Source of the DNA: a virus | Reading direction: 5' to 3' (one strand) | Virus record (IMG/VR): IMGVR_UViG_3300022752_000133 | Span: 1 to 43,654 of that record | DNA length: 43,654 nt | Part shown: positions 1 to 7,700 of the stretch, in pieces | How the letters are laid out: every line of letters starts with the position of its first letter | How positions within the stretch are numbered: position 1 is the first letter of the stretch | The notes under the pieces: model-generated | Database searches by the model: none | The model's input: only the letters and a program-made list of their open reading frames with translations | What the model was told of the DNA's origin: nothing | Program-made: the position numbers and the translations under genes

Positions 1-331
1 CCAGGCCGGAAAGGTAATCTGAGTTGATGTTGCCAGGGTCGACCATGATTGGCTTCTTCTCCGCCAGGGAGAGGAGACGACGCTGCTTGGCCATGTCCTT
101 GGATCTCGCCATGATGAGACCCGTCGGGACTCCATTGGAGGCATAGACCGTGTCCCAGCCGAGCTGGTTGGATCGAAGGATCGAGCGATTCTCGAAGGTG
201 TCCTCGCAGACACCGCGCTCTGTCTCGATGATTCCTAAGGAGGAGAGATCGGGTCGAAGGTTGACGCCTTCCTCCAGGATAAGAAAATCGGGAGTTGGCT
301 CTTCGTCTTGTCTTGCTAGCTCTGAACTCAT
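1..331 (-). CDS. Unknown protein, N-terminal part, cut by the left edge
   Basis: An open frame reads leftward from ATG at 331-329 to the window edge without a stop, giving about 110 residues. It begins MSSELARQDEEPTPDFLILE and contains RGVCEDTFENRS and a basic stretch ARSKDMAKQRR. I do not recognise a family, and there is no transmembrane segment or clear motif. There is no Shine-Dalgarno; instead TGTACAAT lies 6 nt before the ATG, like the boxes before the adhesin genes, so a leaderless mRNA is possible. Codon third positions look richer in G and C (many CTC, TCC, ATC, GTC) than in neighbouring genes. The frame's length and sensible composition support a real gene; its function cannot be stated. 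Confidence 0.6.
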   Translation of the reverse strand, partial: MSSELARQDEEPTPDFLILEEGVNLRPDLSSLGIIETERGVCEDTFENRSILRSNQLGWDTVYASNGVPTGLIMARSKDMAKQRRLLSLAEKKPIMVDPGNINSDYLSGL

Positions 332-347
332 AGTTCAATTGTACATA

Positions 348-404
348 TGAAAATAAAAGAAGACAGTCTCCGCAGAGTGGGGAGAGGACTCTCTACGGAG
401 ACTG
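348..404 (-). terminator. Hairpin terminator for the leftward holin-like gene
   Basis: On the minus strand CAGTCTCCG (404-396) pairs perfectly with CGGAGACTG (372-364), followed by the T-rich run TCTTCTTTTATTTTC. This is the usual layout of a Rho-independent terminator, though the loop is long (about 23 nt) and itself partly self-complementary. It lies just after the stop of the 425-610 gene. Confidence 0.65.
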
Positions 405-424
405 CCTGTTCTAGTTTTTTACGC

Positions 425-610
425 TTACGCCTTCTTACCGAAAGCTGCGTCGCCTGGGTTGAGGTAGCGCAAGATCACTGGAAGGACTGCTGCGAGTCCT
501 GCCTTAGCGATGTCCGCTGGGTCTGTCACACCTGCCATGTAAACGGCGATTCCTGCGGCAAGAAATGAACGTGCCCAGGATGCTGCCATTGCCTTGAGTT
601 CTTTTGACAT
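425..610 (-). CDS. Small holin-like membrane protein
   Basis: A 61-residue protein, MSKELKAMAASWARSFLAAG onward, with one or two hydrophobic stretches (about residues 12-30 and 35-48) and the ending YLNPGDAAFGKKA. Small proteins of the form 'SF.AA..A....G.TD...I..AG.AAVLPV..R.LNP.D.AFG' are common in actinobacteriophages, where they are often annotated as holins or left as unknown. The start is well supported by AGGAG seven nt upstream. A terminator follows, so it may be expressed alone. The holin role is inferred from size and hydrophobicity; at least four other small membrane proteins in the window compete for it. Confidence 0.7.
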   Translation of the reverse strand: MSKELKAMAASWARSFLAAGIAVYMAGVTDPADIAKAGLAAVLPVILRYLNPGDAAFGKKA

Positions 611-622
611 GTAGTCTCCTTT

Positions 623-642
623 TGAGTCAGGGGATTGACTCA
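623..642. promoter_or_regulatory. Inverted repeat just upstream of the 610 gene's SD
   Basis: TGAGTCA and TGACTCA form a perfect 7-bp inverted repeat with a 6-nt spacer, ending a few bases before the Shine-Dalgarno of the 425-610 gene. It could be an operator or a 5' leader hairpin. The rest of the 611-727 gap holds an 8-bp pair TTCTACAT/ATGTAGAA and a weak CCCG/CGGG hairpin after the 728-1006 gene; no gene was seen. Confidence 0.35.
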
Positions 643-727
643 GGGAAATTCTACATGGGTGTTGGAAAGTTTATTTGGGAAGTCGAATGAGAATCCCGTG
701 CTTTTCGGGTATGTAGAAACAGTAAGA

Positions 728-1006
728 TTAAACTGCTTCATTAGGCGGTGGGACGACTGGGTCCTCGCCATTAACAACGTCCTGAGCTCGACGTAACCCT
801 AAAGTGTAAAGAGAGCCATCATCAGGTACCTCGGTCTCCCAGCTAGAGACAAGTTTTTTGATCTCGTCGGAAAGATGTCTTTGCCACTCATCAAACGCAT
901 CAAACACTGCCGTCTCAATTTCGCCTGGGTGAAGAGGAGGATTCTCTGCCTGCCTCATGATCTCAGCATAAAGTTTAAGCGCGATAACGTCTTTCTTTTT
1001 TGCCAT
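728..1006 (-). CDS. Hypothetical protein, helical, 92 residues
   Basis: MAKKKDVIALKLYAEIMRQA opens a mostly alpha-helical, acidic small protein ending in a proline-rich tail VVPPPNEAV. No known domain is recognised. The start is supported by AAGGAG about 8 nt upstream. It lies 2 nt after the stop of the zinc-knuckle gene at 1009, in the same leftward transcription unit as the glycosyltransferase and the zinc proteins. The function is unknown. Confidence 0.7.
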   Translation of the reverse strand: MAKKKDVIALKLYAEIMRQAENPPLHPGEIETAVFDAFDEWQRHLSDEIKKLVSSWETEVPDDGSLYTLGLRRAQDVVNGEDPVVPPPNEAV

Positions 1007-1008
1007 CG

Positions 1009-1218
1009 TTATTTCTCCTTCGTCTTCTTAACTACCGTCACTGCCTGGGGCTTCCAGGACTTATTACAAGTACAGCCGCAGATCCACAGTTTATCAAACC
1101 ACGCGATTTCGTGAGCGCAGTTTTTATGAATGCCCTCCTGACAAAAGCCACATGACTTTTCCCGCCATATGACTTCTCGAGTTCCGTACCAGTCCTGGTG
1201 ATTATCCTTACTCGACAC
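1009..1218 (-). CDS. Small cysteine-rich (zinc-knuckle) protein
   Basis: About 69 residues. A paired-cysteine pattern CGFC, then NCAHEIAWF, then CGCTC suggests one or two structural zinc sites; the tail KKTKEK is basic. The likely start is GTG at 1218, which overlaps the stop of the upstream glycosyltransferase gene by several bases and has AAGGG about 11 nt upstream. A GTG at 1230 would give 73 residues but leaves no room for a ribosome site. Such small zinc proteins in phages often act as transcription or replication accessory factors, but nothing here proves that. Confidence 0.65.
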   Translation of the reverse strand: MSSKDNHQDWYGTREVIWREKSCGFCQEGIHKNCAHEIAWFDKLWICGCTCNKSWKPQAVTVVKKTKEK

Positions 1219-1900
1219 GCAACACCGCACCCTTGTGATGAAGAACCTTAACCTGAGGATCCAGCATTATCTTGAATCCACAGTCCTTGGCATTTTCACA
1301 CCAGGCATAGTCCTCACCCATGTTAACCTCAAAGCCAATCTCATCTTCCCAAAGTATGTGACGGATCTTGAACCAGGGTCTTGGCATCTTTTCAAAGACG
1401 CCGTGCTTCATTGCAACAAAGCCAAAGCCAACTCCGCCGACCTCGATTGGATCCCAGTCAATGAGTAGATCTTTCTTGTTGGTCTTTTGTGGTCGGCCAA
1501 ACTTGTCTGGAAAGTTCACCGCGACCGTCCCGTTAGGGTGGGTCTGGTAGACTCCAGAGATGATGTCATGTTCTGACTCGTAGATCTTCATAAACTGTTC
1601 AGGCGTCCACTCGATGTCTGAGTCAATCCAAAAGATCTTCTTGTATGTGTATTTTCCGCTGCCAATCTCGTTGGTCTTCCAGTTATGACCAAAGGAGTCG
1701 GTCGCAACCATCTCACGAGTGCTTGGGATAAATGACCCAGACTTATGAAGCAGGTGATACGAGATCCCTTTCTCATTAAGAACCTTTGTGGTCTCAACCA
1801 GACTGGTCACGTACTCAGGTACGAAAGAGAACGCAGGTGTCGCAATCAGAACGTCGTAGTGAACAACGTCCTTCTTGACTATAGGTAGATCGGTCACCAT
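1208..1900 (-). CDS. GT-A-fold glycosyltransferase-like protein
   Basis: A 230-residue protein with a GT-A nucleotide-sugar transferase layout. An N-terminal strand HYDVLIATPAF comes first, a basic PSTREMVATD region near residue 60, then a DxD-type metal site WIDSDIEW (D93 and D95), and a C-terminal acidic motif GEDYAWCENAKDCG followed by MLDPQVKVLHHKG. The same order occurs in the gene at 18170-19003, so the two are distant paralogues. Phage enzymes of this type may modify DNA bases, virion proteins or host surface glycans; the acceptor cannot be read from sequence. The start ATG overlaps the stop of the preceding 48-residue gene, with GGGA 6 nt upstream. Confidence 0.75.
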   Translation of the reverse strand: MVTDLPIVKKDVVHYDVLIATPAFSFVPEYVTSLVETTKVLNEKGISYHLLHKSGSFIPSTREMVATDSFGHNWKTNEIGSGKYTYKKIFWIDSDIEWTPEQFMKIYESEHDIISGVYQTHPNGTVAVNFPDKFGRPQKTNKKDLLIDWDPIEVGGVGFGFVAMKHGVFEKMPRPWFKIRHILWEDEIGFEVNMGEDYAWCENAKDCGFKIMLDPQVKVLHHKGAVLRVE

Positions 1901-2040
1901 TCAATCCCAACCCAGGCAAAGCCAAAGTCTAGGTCAAATCCGTATGACGCGACGTTAAACCCAATTGCAAAGCGGGTAAATGAAAACCCGATGTTGATAT
2001 AGAACCTTCCGACCTTAAAAGTCTTACTGCCTCTCATCAT
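1894..2040 (-). CDS. Small aromatic-rich protein, 48 residues
   Basis: This short frame is wedged between two genes with overlaps on both sides: its ATG overlaps the upstream stop as ATGA, and its TGA overlaps the ATG of the glycosyltransferase gene. It reads MMRGSKTFKVGRFYINIGFS and continues with repeated F-x-[IG]-G-F patterns to FAWVGIEW. The alternating aromatic and glycine residues suggest a small beta-hairpin or membrane-associated protein. AGGA lies about 8 nt upstream. Tight translational coupling is the main evidence for it being real. No family is recognised. Confidence 0.65.
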   Translation of the reverse strand: MMRGSKTFKVGRFYINIGFSFTRFAIGFNVASYGFDLDFGFAWVGIEW

Positions 2041-2501
2041 GACGCCGTCCTACAATCGTGGCATAACAAAACATCAAACCCAGTTGCCTCATCGGAAGAA
2101 TAGCCGCTTTGAGTTACAGGCACCGGAGTAACCTGCTTGTCTGTTGATCCACACTTATCACATTGAAGATCAACTATCCACGTAACCTCACGACCAGCGG
2201 ATAAACTCGCATACATTCCACGAGCCAATGCGTGCATGGCTCCAGCTCCCTCAGTCTTCCTCAGGAACAACCTCGTGTCCTCAACCTCAAGTACAGGTCT
2301 CGGTTTCTTACAAGGACATCTCATTGCCGTAGGTTTACACTCAACTATCCCTACGTAATTTGAGTGCTTGTTCATCGCGTGACCGCAGATGCAGACACGT
2401 CGATCTCTCGGTCCCTTCTTGCTTCTTTCAAGAAGAGCTTGATCTACCTCACGAGCTTCCTCGAGAGATATTCCTAACATCGCAAGTGCGTCCTTAGCCA
2501 A
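2037..2501 (-). CDS. Zinc-binding protein with two cysteine clusters
   Basis: A 154-residue protein. The first cluster is VCICGHAMNKHSNYVGIVEC followed by MRCPCKK, and the second is LQCDKCGS with a C-terminal LLCHDC. Together these look like one treble-clef or knuckle and one zinc-ribbon site. The start is taken as TTG at 2501, which overlaps the upstream stop and has GGGAG about 9 nt before it; an internal ATG eight codons in (MLGISLEEA) is the alternative. It is coupled to membrane protein and glycosyltransferase genes. The function is unknown; nucleic-acid binding is a guess from the zinc sites. Confidence 0.7.
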   Translation of the reverse strand: MAKDALAMLGISLEEAREVDQALLERSKKGPRDRRVCICGHAMNKHSNYVGIVECKPTAMRCPCKKPRPVLEVEDTRLFLRKTEGAGAMHALARGMYASLSAGREVTWIVDLQCDKCGSTDKQVTPVPVTQSGYSSDEATGFDVLLCHDCRTAS

Positions 2502-2670
2502 AGTACAACACTCCCATCATGACCCACGCAGCAGCAATCAAAAAAGCAATACCGTTAAGCATGCGTCTCATGATCTTGTCCGTCTTGCGCTCGTACCAGC
2601 CGTAGTACCAAACAGTTACGCCACCAAACGTTGCAATGATGGCAGCAACTAGCATCCCAGTGTCTATCAT
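2494..2670 (-). CDS. Small two-helix membrane protein
   Basis: A 58-residue protein starting MIDTGMLVAAIIATFGGVTV, with a first transmembrane helix at about residues 4-22, a basic loop YERKTDKIMRRM, and a second helix IAFLIAAAWVMMGVLYF at the C-terminus. The ATG at 2670 is chosen because GAGGAG lies 6 nt upstream; a longer frame to 2721 has no ribosome site. It is the first gene of the leftward operon and reads out of the control region at 2.7-3.2 kb. The topology fits a class II holin, but this is not diagnostic. Confidence 0.7.
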   Translation of the reverse strand: MIDTGMLVAAIIATFGGVTVWYYGWYERKTDKIMRRMLNGIAFLIAAAWVMMGVLYFG

Positions 2671-2684
2671 TTCGTCTCCTCTCA

Positions 2685-2699
2685 GGTCAACTTTTGACC
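2685..2699. promoter_or_regulatory. Inverted repeat GGTCAA-CTT-TTGACC upstream of the leftward operon
   Basis: A perfect 6-bp inverted repeat with a 3-nt spacer lies 15 bp upstream of the 2670 start, overlapping the likely promoter and leader. An operator is plausible. Just beyond it are three copies of MAACTATA (2731, 2741, 2761). Confidence 0.35.
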
Positions 2700-2778
2700 C
2701 GCTCAAGGCGCATAGTATCACAAAAAGTCAAAACTATATTCAACTATATTTTTATTTTTTCAACTATAAGTTTGGATT

Positions 2779-2857
2779 CTCGGATTCTCTACTATAGTTT
2801 TCGTCGCCCCAGGGAGAAAGTCTATACGCGTATAGGAAATATAGTAGAGAATCCGAG
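2779..2857. repeat. 18-bp perfect inverted repeat enclosing a 14-bp palindrome
   Basis: CTCGGATTCTCTACTATA (2779-2796) is exactly complementary to TATAGTAGAGAATCCGAG (2840-2857). In the 43-nt interval sits CTATACGCGTATAG (2822-2835), a perfect palindrome. A partial third copy, TATAGTAGAGAAT, occurs near 3103. This is too exact to be ordinary intergenic drift. Confidence 0.8.
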
Positions 2858-2892
2858 TATCATAATATATTAAATATATAAGAAAGCAGGCT

Positions 2893-2999
2893 TACTAGGC
2901 GATTTTGCACTTTTCGAACGACTTTTCTCGCCTAGTATGTCTCCAGATTCCTACTAGGTCTTTTTGAACTTTTTGAAAAACTTTTCAACCTAGTATGTC
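2893..2999 (+). repeat. Two tandem ~49-bp hairpin-forming repeats
   Basis: Unit 1 (2893-2941) and unit 2 (2952-2999) share the frame TACTAGG, TTTTG.ACTTTT, GAA, ACTTTTC, then CCTAGTATGTC, and are separated by 10 bp. In each, TACTAGG and CCTAGTA can pair as a stem (10 bp in unit 1, 8 bp in unit 2). The stems are kept while the bases forming them differ, which suggests selection on structure or on a palindromic protein site. Confidence 0.8.
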
Positions 3000-3227
3000 A
3001 AGTAGATATCTTCCCTCCGGGCGCTCGTTTTATCTTCCCGCAAATATCCAAAATATCCAAAAAATCCAAAAATCCCAACATCCAAGAATCCCAACATCCG
3101 AGTATAGTAGAGAATTCAGATATAGTGTAGATCTCTTCGCTCTTCTCTCTCAAATTTTTGCCAAAAGGTTATCTCATTTCTCTTTCAAACACGCATCGCG
3201 CTTACACTTTCATATTAGTATTTCGTC

Positions 3228-3467
3228 ATGTTGTTCCAGGAGCAAACTCCACACGAGCAAGCACTCGCTCGTCTCCAGGCATGTTCATTTACTCTTCGAA
3301 CAATTCTTTCAGATATTCAAGATCCTTCCGAACCAGACTCACGGGTTGATCTTCTTGTCGCCTGTGACGAGGTTATTAACCAGGCAAATGCTCTCTACAA
3401 CATTCTTTCCTCATATACCTGGCGCGAGCTTGACATGCGTAATCACCCCTCTTCTGACATCGCTTAA
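3228..3467 (+). CDS. Hypothetical helical protein, 79 residues
   Basis: MLFQEQTPHEQALARLQACS begins a predicted all-helical protein with regular hydrophobic spacing (LRTILSDIQ, DLLVACDEVINQANALYNIL). No family is recognised. There is no Shine-Dalgarno; TATTAGTAT about 10 nt before the ATG could be a -10 box giving a nearly leaderless mRNA. It is the first rightward gene out of the control region, so an early or regulatory role is possible but not shown. Confidence 0.6.
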   Translation: MLFQEQTPHEQALARLQACSFTLRTILSDIQDPSEPDSRVDLLVACDEVINQANALYNILSSYTWRELDMRNHPSSDIA

Positions 3468-3490
3468 CTAGATTCATTTTCCCACAATAA

Positions 3491-3498
3491 TATAGAAT
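3491..3498 (+). promoter_or_regulatory. TATAGAAT box, 6 nt before the adhesin start
   Basis: TATAGAAT ends 6 nt before the ATG of the 3505 adhesin, with no Shine-Dalgarno between. The identical octamer occurs at three other intergenic places (13054-13061 minus, 34978-34985, 41623-41630). It is probably a phage promoter -10 element. No shared -35 was visible. Confidence 0.5.
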
Positions 3499-3504
3499 AA
3501 ATCC

Positions 3505-4641
3505 ATGAGAAGAATTCTCGGAGTTGCAGGCACTACTGGCGGAGTTCCCGGAGCGCCAATAATTGGCTCAGCAACTGCTGAAAATGGTCAAGCCACAGTT
3601 TCATTTACACCTCCTGCTTATACGGGAAAAGGCGGAACAGTTACATATCGCGCCATATCCAGTCCTGGAGGTATTTCTGCGACGTCTACTTCATCTCCAA
3701 TTACAGTCACTGGTTTAACTAATGGAACAGCCTATACATTCACAGTTCGCGCAGAAACGTCATACGGAGTCAGCAGCGCTGCATCTTCTAATTCCAATAG
3801 CGTCACGCCAGTTAGTCCACCTTCATACAGTTTGTCTGCAACACTTTTTTCAACTCAAAACTGGACAGTGCCTAACGGAGTTTCAAAGATTGCCGTCTAT
3901 ATGTTTGGAGGTGGCGGCGGTGGCTCAGCTGGTGGAGGCTCGCCATATTTCTTAGGTGAAGGTGGCGGCGGTGGTGGAGCAGGGTCTGGGTCTGCATTCA
4001 AAGACTATCCTGTCACTCCTGGAACTACGTATTCTGTCACAATAGGTGCTGGCGGTAACGCTAGTTCAGCAGGAGGGCAGTCGTCATTTGGAAATCTTGC
4101 AAATTCCGGTAGCGGGAATGGTGGAAGTATTGCAAGCTTTAACGCAGGTGTCGGTGGAAGCGGAAACACTGGAACGTCTAACTTAGCAAATTTTGTGACA
4201 ATAACTGGTGCAAGTGGTGGCAACGGTGGTCTTTCTGGCGCGTACGAGTCTGGCACTAATGACGGATCTCCTGGTAATGCTGGAAGCGCTTCTGGCACAT
4301 TGACACTAAATGGTACAGGACTAACTTCTTACACTCACGGTGGCGGTGGCGGTGGCGGTGGCGGTGGCGGTTACGCAATTTTTCAACAGCAAGGAAGTAA
4401 CGCTAGCGGTGGAAGCGGCGCTGCTGGGGCAAGCAACGGCGGTAATGGAGGTGGCGGCGGTAACGTTAGCTTTAATGGGTCACAAAATGTTGGAAACGCG
4501 GGAGGCGCAGCAAATGCCCCAGCTGGCGGTGGCGGAGGTGGCGGTGGCGGCGGATACCTTGGCGGTGCCGGCGGAACAAACTCAGGCAACGGTGGAGTTG
4601 GCGGTGCAGGCCGTGTCTATATTTATACTTCTGCAAATTAA
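3505..4641 (+). CDS. FN3 plus polyglycine adhesin (paralogue 1)
   Basis: A 378-residue member of a seven-gene family. It has a short MRRILGVAG leader, a fibronectin type III domain at about residues 15-105 (GSATAENGQATVSFTPPAY to TYTFTV), then LSATLFSTQNWTVPNG leading into a long glycine-rich domain (residues 130-365) with runs of 7-12 glycines, a central SFGNL motif, and the end RVYIYTSAN. This matches the glycine-rich phage adhesin class whose polyglycine II helices form the receptor-binding tip, as in T2- and S16-type gp38; that assignment is by analogy. The start has no ribosome site but a TATAGAAT box. A 59-nt stretch of the FN3 is nearly identical in the 9485 gene. Confidence 0.8.
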   Translation: MRRILGVAGTTGGVPGAPIIGSATAENGQATVSFTPPAYTGKGGTVTYRAISSPGGISATSTSSPITVTGLTNGTAYTFTVRAETSYGVSSAASSNSNSVTPVSPPSYSLSATLFSTQNWTVPNGVSKIAVYMFGGGGGGSAGGGSPYFLGEGGGGGGAGSGSAFKDYPVTPGTTYSVTIGAGGNASSAGGQSSFGNLANSGSGNGGSIASFNAGVGGSGNTGTSNLANFVTITGASGGNGGLSGAYESGTNDGSPGNAGSASGTLTLNGTGLTSYTHGGGGGGGGGGGYAIFQQQGSNASGGSGAAGASNGGNGGGGGNVSFNGSQNVGNAGGAANAPAGGGGGGGGGGYLGGAGGTNSGNGGVGGAGRVYIYTSAN

Positions 4642-4696
4642 AAAATTAAATTTAACAAAACTTTAGCAAGTACAACAATCTGCTGAAAGAAAATAA

Positions 4697-4704
4697 GATA
4701 CAAT
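4697..4704 (+). promoter_or_regulatory. GATACAAT box upstream of the stalk-protein gene
   Basis: GATACAAT lies about 34 nt before the TTG start of the 4739 gene and is the same as the box before the 20664 adhesin. Here a normal Shine-Dalgarno (GGAG, 6 nt before TTG) follows, so this transcript would have a leader. Confidence 0.4.
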
Positions 4705-4738
4705 AAGCATACGGGGAGACTTCTCATTGGAGTCTTAG

Positions 4739-7700
4739 TTGTCACCGAAGCATCGCGCTCAAAAACTTGCGCTCGCTACTTTCCTTGCGACAGGTTACTT
4801 AGCTTTTACGCCTTCTTCGTCTTACGCGGAAGAGCCTCCAGCTTCTTCCGGCACCTCGCAAGATCCAGCTCCAACGACTGGATCAACGCAGACTTCCACA
4901 TCAACTGGCTCTCCAACTCCTTCATCTTCAACCTCTGGGGCGTCGACCACAGGTACCCAAGAACAATCCCCGTCAACAAGCAATACAACGCAAACAACAT
5001 CTCAAGAATCGACATCTTCTACTCCTCCAAGTCCTGGTCCCACTGCATCTCAGACTTCTCAAGAACCTTCGACAAGTTCAGCACCAACAGGTACGTCGCC
5101 AGAGCCATCGTCAGGATCGACACAAACGCAGCAGCAAGAATCTTCTTCACCAAATAATCCTACACCTGCGGTGATTCCACCGACTGATCCAGTCACCCCG
5201 CCACCTCCTCCCACAAACCAGGAGCTCGTTAACCAAGCACAGGCAACCGTAACCGCACAAAGTGCAATACTTACCGAGGTTTCTGCAACCTCCTCCGCAT
5301 TGCCAAACCCACCTGCCGAATCTACAACGACTGCAATTACTACTGCTCAAACAGCATTGGCCGACGCTCAAACGGCCGTGACTGCCGCTCAAACCGCCGT
5401 CACGACCGAGAACGCAGCGCAAACAACCCTAACCCAAGCGCAGTCAACCTTAACCACCGCAACCCAAGCAGTTGCCACCACGACCCAGACTTTAACAACC
5501 GCACAGGCAGAAAGCACTCAAGCACAGGCGGCGGTGACAGTGCAGACAGCAGTTGTTGCAACTGCCCAGGCAGATGTTACTCAAAAGACCGAGACTCTTA
5601 ATCAAGCAACTCAGGCGGTAACAACACAGACAGCGGTTGTAGCTGCGGCGGAGACAAATCTCACTCAAGCACAAACAACTCTTACCCAGGCAACTCAGGC
5701 AGTTACTACTCAACAAGGTGTTGTTACTCAGGCAACTACAGAGGCTCAAACAGCTCAGGCAGCGGCTGATGCATCTAACACAACTACCAACGTTGTGCGC
5801 ACTGAGACATTTAACAATAACCAGGTAAATAACTCGTCAGGCACTGGTGCAGTTTCCATTACCGTTAACAACAACCCCGTATCAACTCAAAATCAAAACG
5901 GAGTGTACATCTCTGGCGGTTGGACGACTGGCGACCCTAACGCAGTATCTGGCTCTGCGCTCGTATTACAAGGTCCTTCCGCTACAACAACGATTCAATT
6001 TCTTAATACTGCTGACACAGCCGTGTCCAAAGTTGAGTTTGGCGTCTACGCAAAGAACGGCGATGGCACCGCAACCACACGTTATACAGACGGAACAACA
6101 TCTAACTTTGTTATTGAAAATAACGTAGGAACACAAAACGGTCAGCAAAACACAACCTACACTCACACTGAAACAATTGTAGCTCCTGAGGGCAAGAAGA
6201 TTCATCAAATTGAAATCGCGCCCGACTGGGATTACTACATCATTGACAATATTAAGGTCACGACAACTACCACAACGTCTGATCCAGCGCTCGTTGCAGC
6301 GGCTCAAAGCGCACAGGCAAATGTCACGACACAAACAACTACCTTAACAACACTGCAAACTCAGCAGGTAGCCGCACAGACCGCGGTATCTACCGCACAG
6401 ACAGTTGTTACTCAGGAGACCCAGACTCTCACGACTCTCCAAACTCAGCAGGCAACTGCCCAAACTAACCTTACCGCTGCTCAAACAACGTTAACCAATG
6501 AGACCAATACTCTAACAACGTTGCAGGCAACCGCAACCCAAAAGGACGAGGCAGTCGCAACAGCCCAAACGGCAGTTGTAGCAGCCCAGACTTCCGCAGC
6601 TCAGGCAACCGTTGCCGTTACTACCGCTCAAACAAACTTAACCGCTGCGCAGGCAGCAACCACACAGGCAGTTACCGTTATGCAGGAAAAGGTAACTCTC
6701 GCGCAGCAGGCAGTTACAGTTGCAGATATTCATACAGATATTGACGCTGCGCAAAATCAGATCAACCAAAAGACCCAACAGGCACAAGATAACAACACGA
6801 CAGCTCAGGCAGCTCCTGTGATTGCTCAAGCACAGGCAGCGGTTGATTCTGCACGTATTGTTGCGGATGCAGCATTAACTGCTGTTCAAAGTGCAATCTC
6901 ACAAAACACGTCTGCTCCTACCGAGACCCAAGCTCAAGCTCAGGTAACACAGGCACAGTCCAATGTCGCCACAGCTCAAACGGCAGTAACAACAGCCGAG
7001 ACAAATGTCTCAACTGCGCAGACAGCAGTTGCAACAGAGCAGGCTCAGGTTACTCAAGCTCAGCAAGCAGTTGCAGCCGCACAGGCAGCAGTTGACTCAG
7101 TGACAACGTCTGGTGTTCAGGCAAAGGTTTATAACAACGCTGGATACAACGCTGCCCCTCCGCTTCCTGGCGACAATCGCCTTATTGCGACTACGACAGT
7201 TAACAACATTCAATTTAGCTGGGGCTCAGGTCAAGTTCTTGGAACTTTATCCGAGGACGTTGCCGTTAAGTTTACTGGCCAACTTACCGCTCCAGTTTCT
7301 GGAACAATTTACTTCTACGCTCCCGCGGACGACGGAACAATTCTTCAACTTGACGGCAATACCGTCATCAATGACTGGTATGACAAGGGAGGCGGCGGAA
7401 ACGTTCGCACCTACACGGTTGTTGCAGGCGACCCGATGGATATGACATTTTGGTTCTATGAAAACGGCGGCGGCGCTCACGTTAACCTGATGTGGAATAT
7501 TGGCAACGGCTGGCAGACAATTCCTGCAAGTGCCTTTACTCAATCCAATGCGACCCTTGAGCAAATAACCGCGCTCTCAACTGCAAATAATAACTTGACC
7601 CTTGAGACCCAGCAACTCGCTCAAGCGCAAGGTACTCTTTCTAGCGCGCAGTCAACTCTATCAACTGCGCAGACAAATCTCACCAGCGCGCAGTCTACAC

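Larger units (their letters stand above)
2722..3227. other. Gene-free divergent control region, possible origin
   Basis: About 500 bp lie between the leftward operon and the rightward gene at 3228. The region is AT-rich and full of structure: MAACTATA boxes, an 18-bp inverted repeat around a 14-bp palindrome, two tandem hairpin repeats, then a run of ATCCAAAA-like motifs at about 3045-3095 and another TATAGTAGAGAAT at about 3103. An open frame covers 2995-3228 but has no coding character. The mix of iteron-like repeats, palindromes and AT-rich tracts fits a replication origin, a divergent promoter and operator hub, or both. Confidence 0.5.

Noticed and set aside
2995-3471. 158-residue plus-strand frame starting inside the second hairpin repeat
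   Set aside because: Composition is odd (many Ser, His, Phe, Gln-Asn-Ile repeats from ATCCAAAA tracts), it covers obvious intergenic repeats, and the better gene at 3228 uses another frame.
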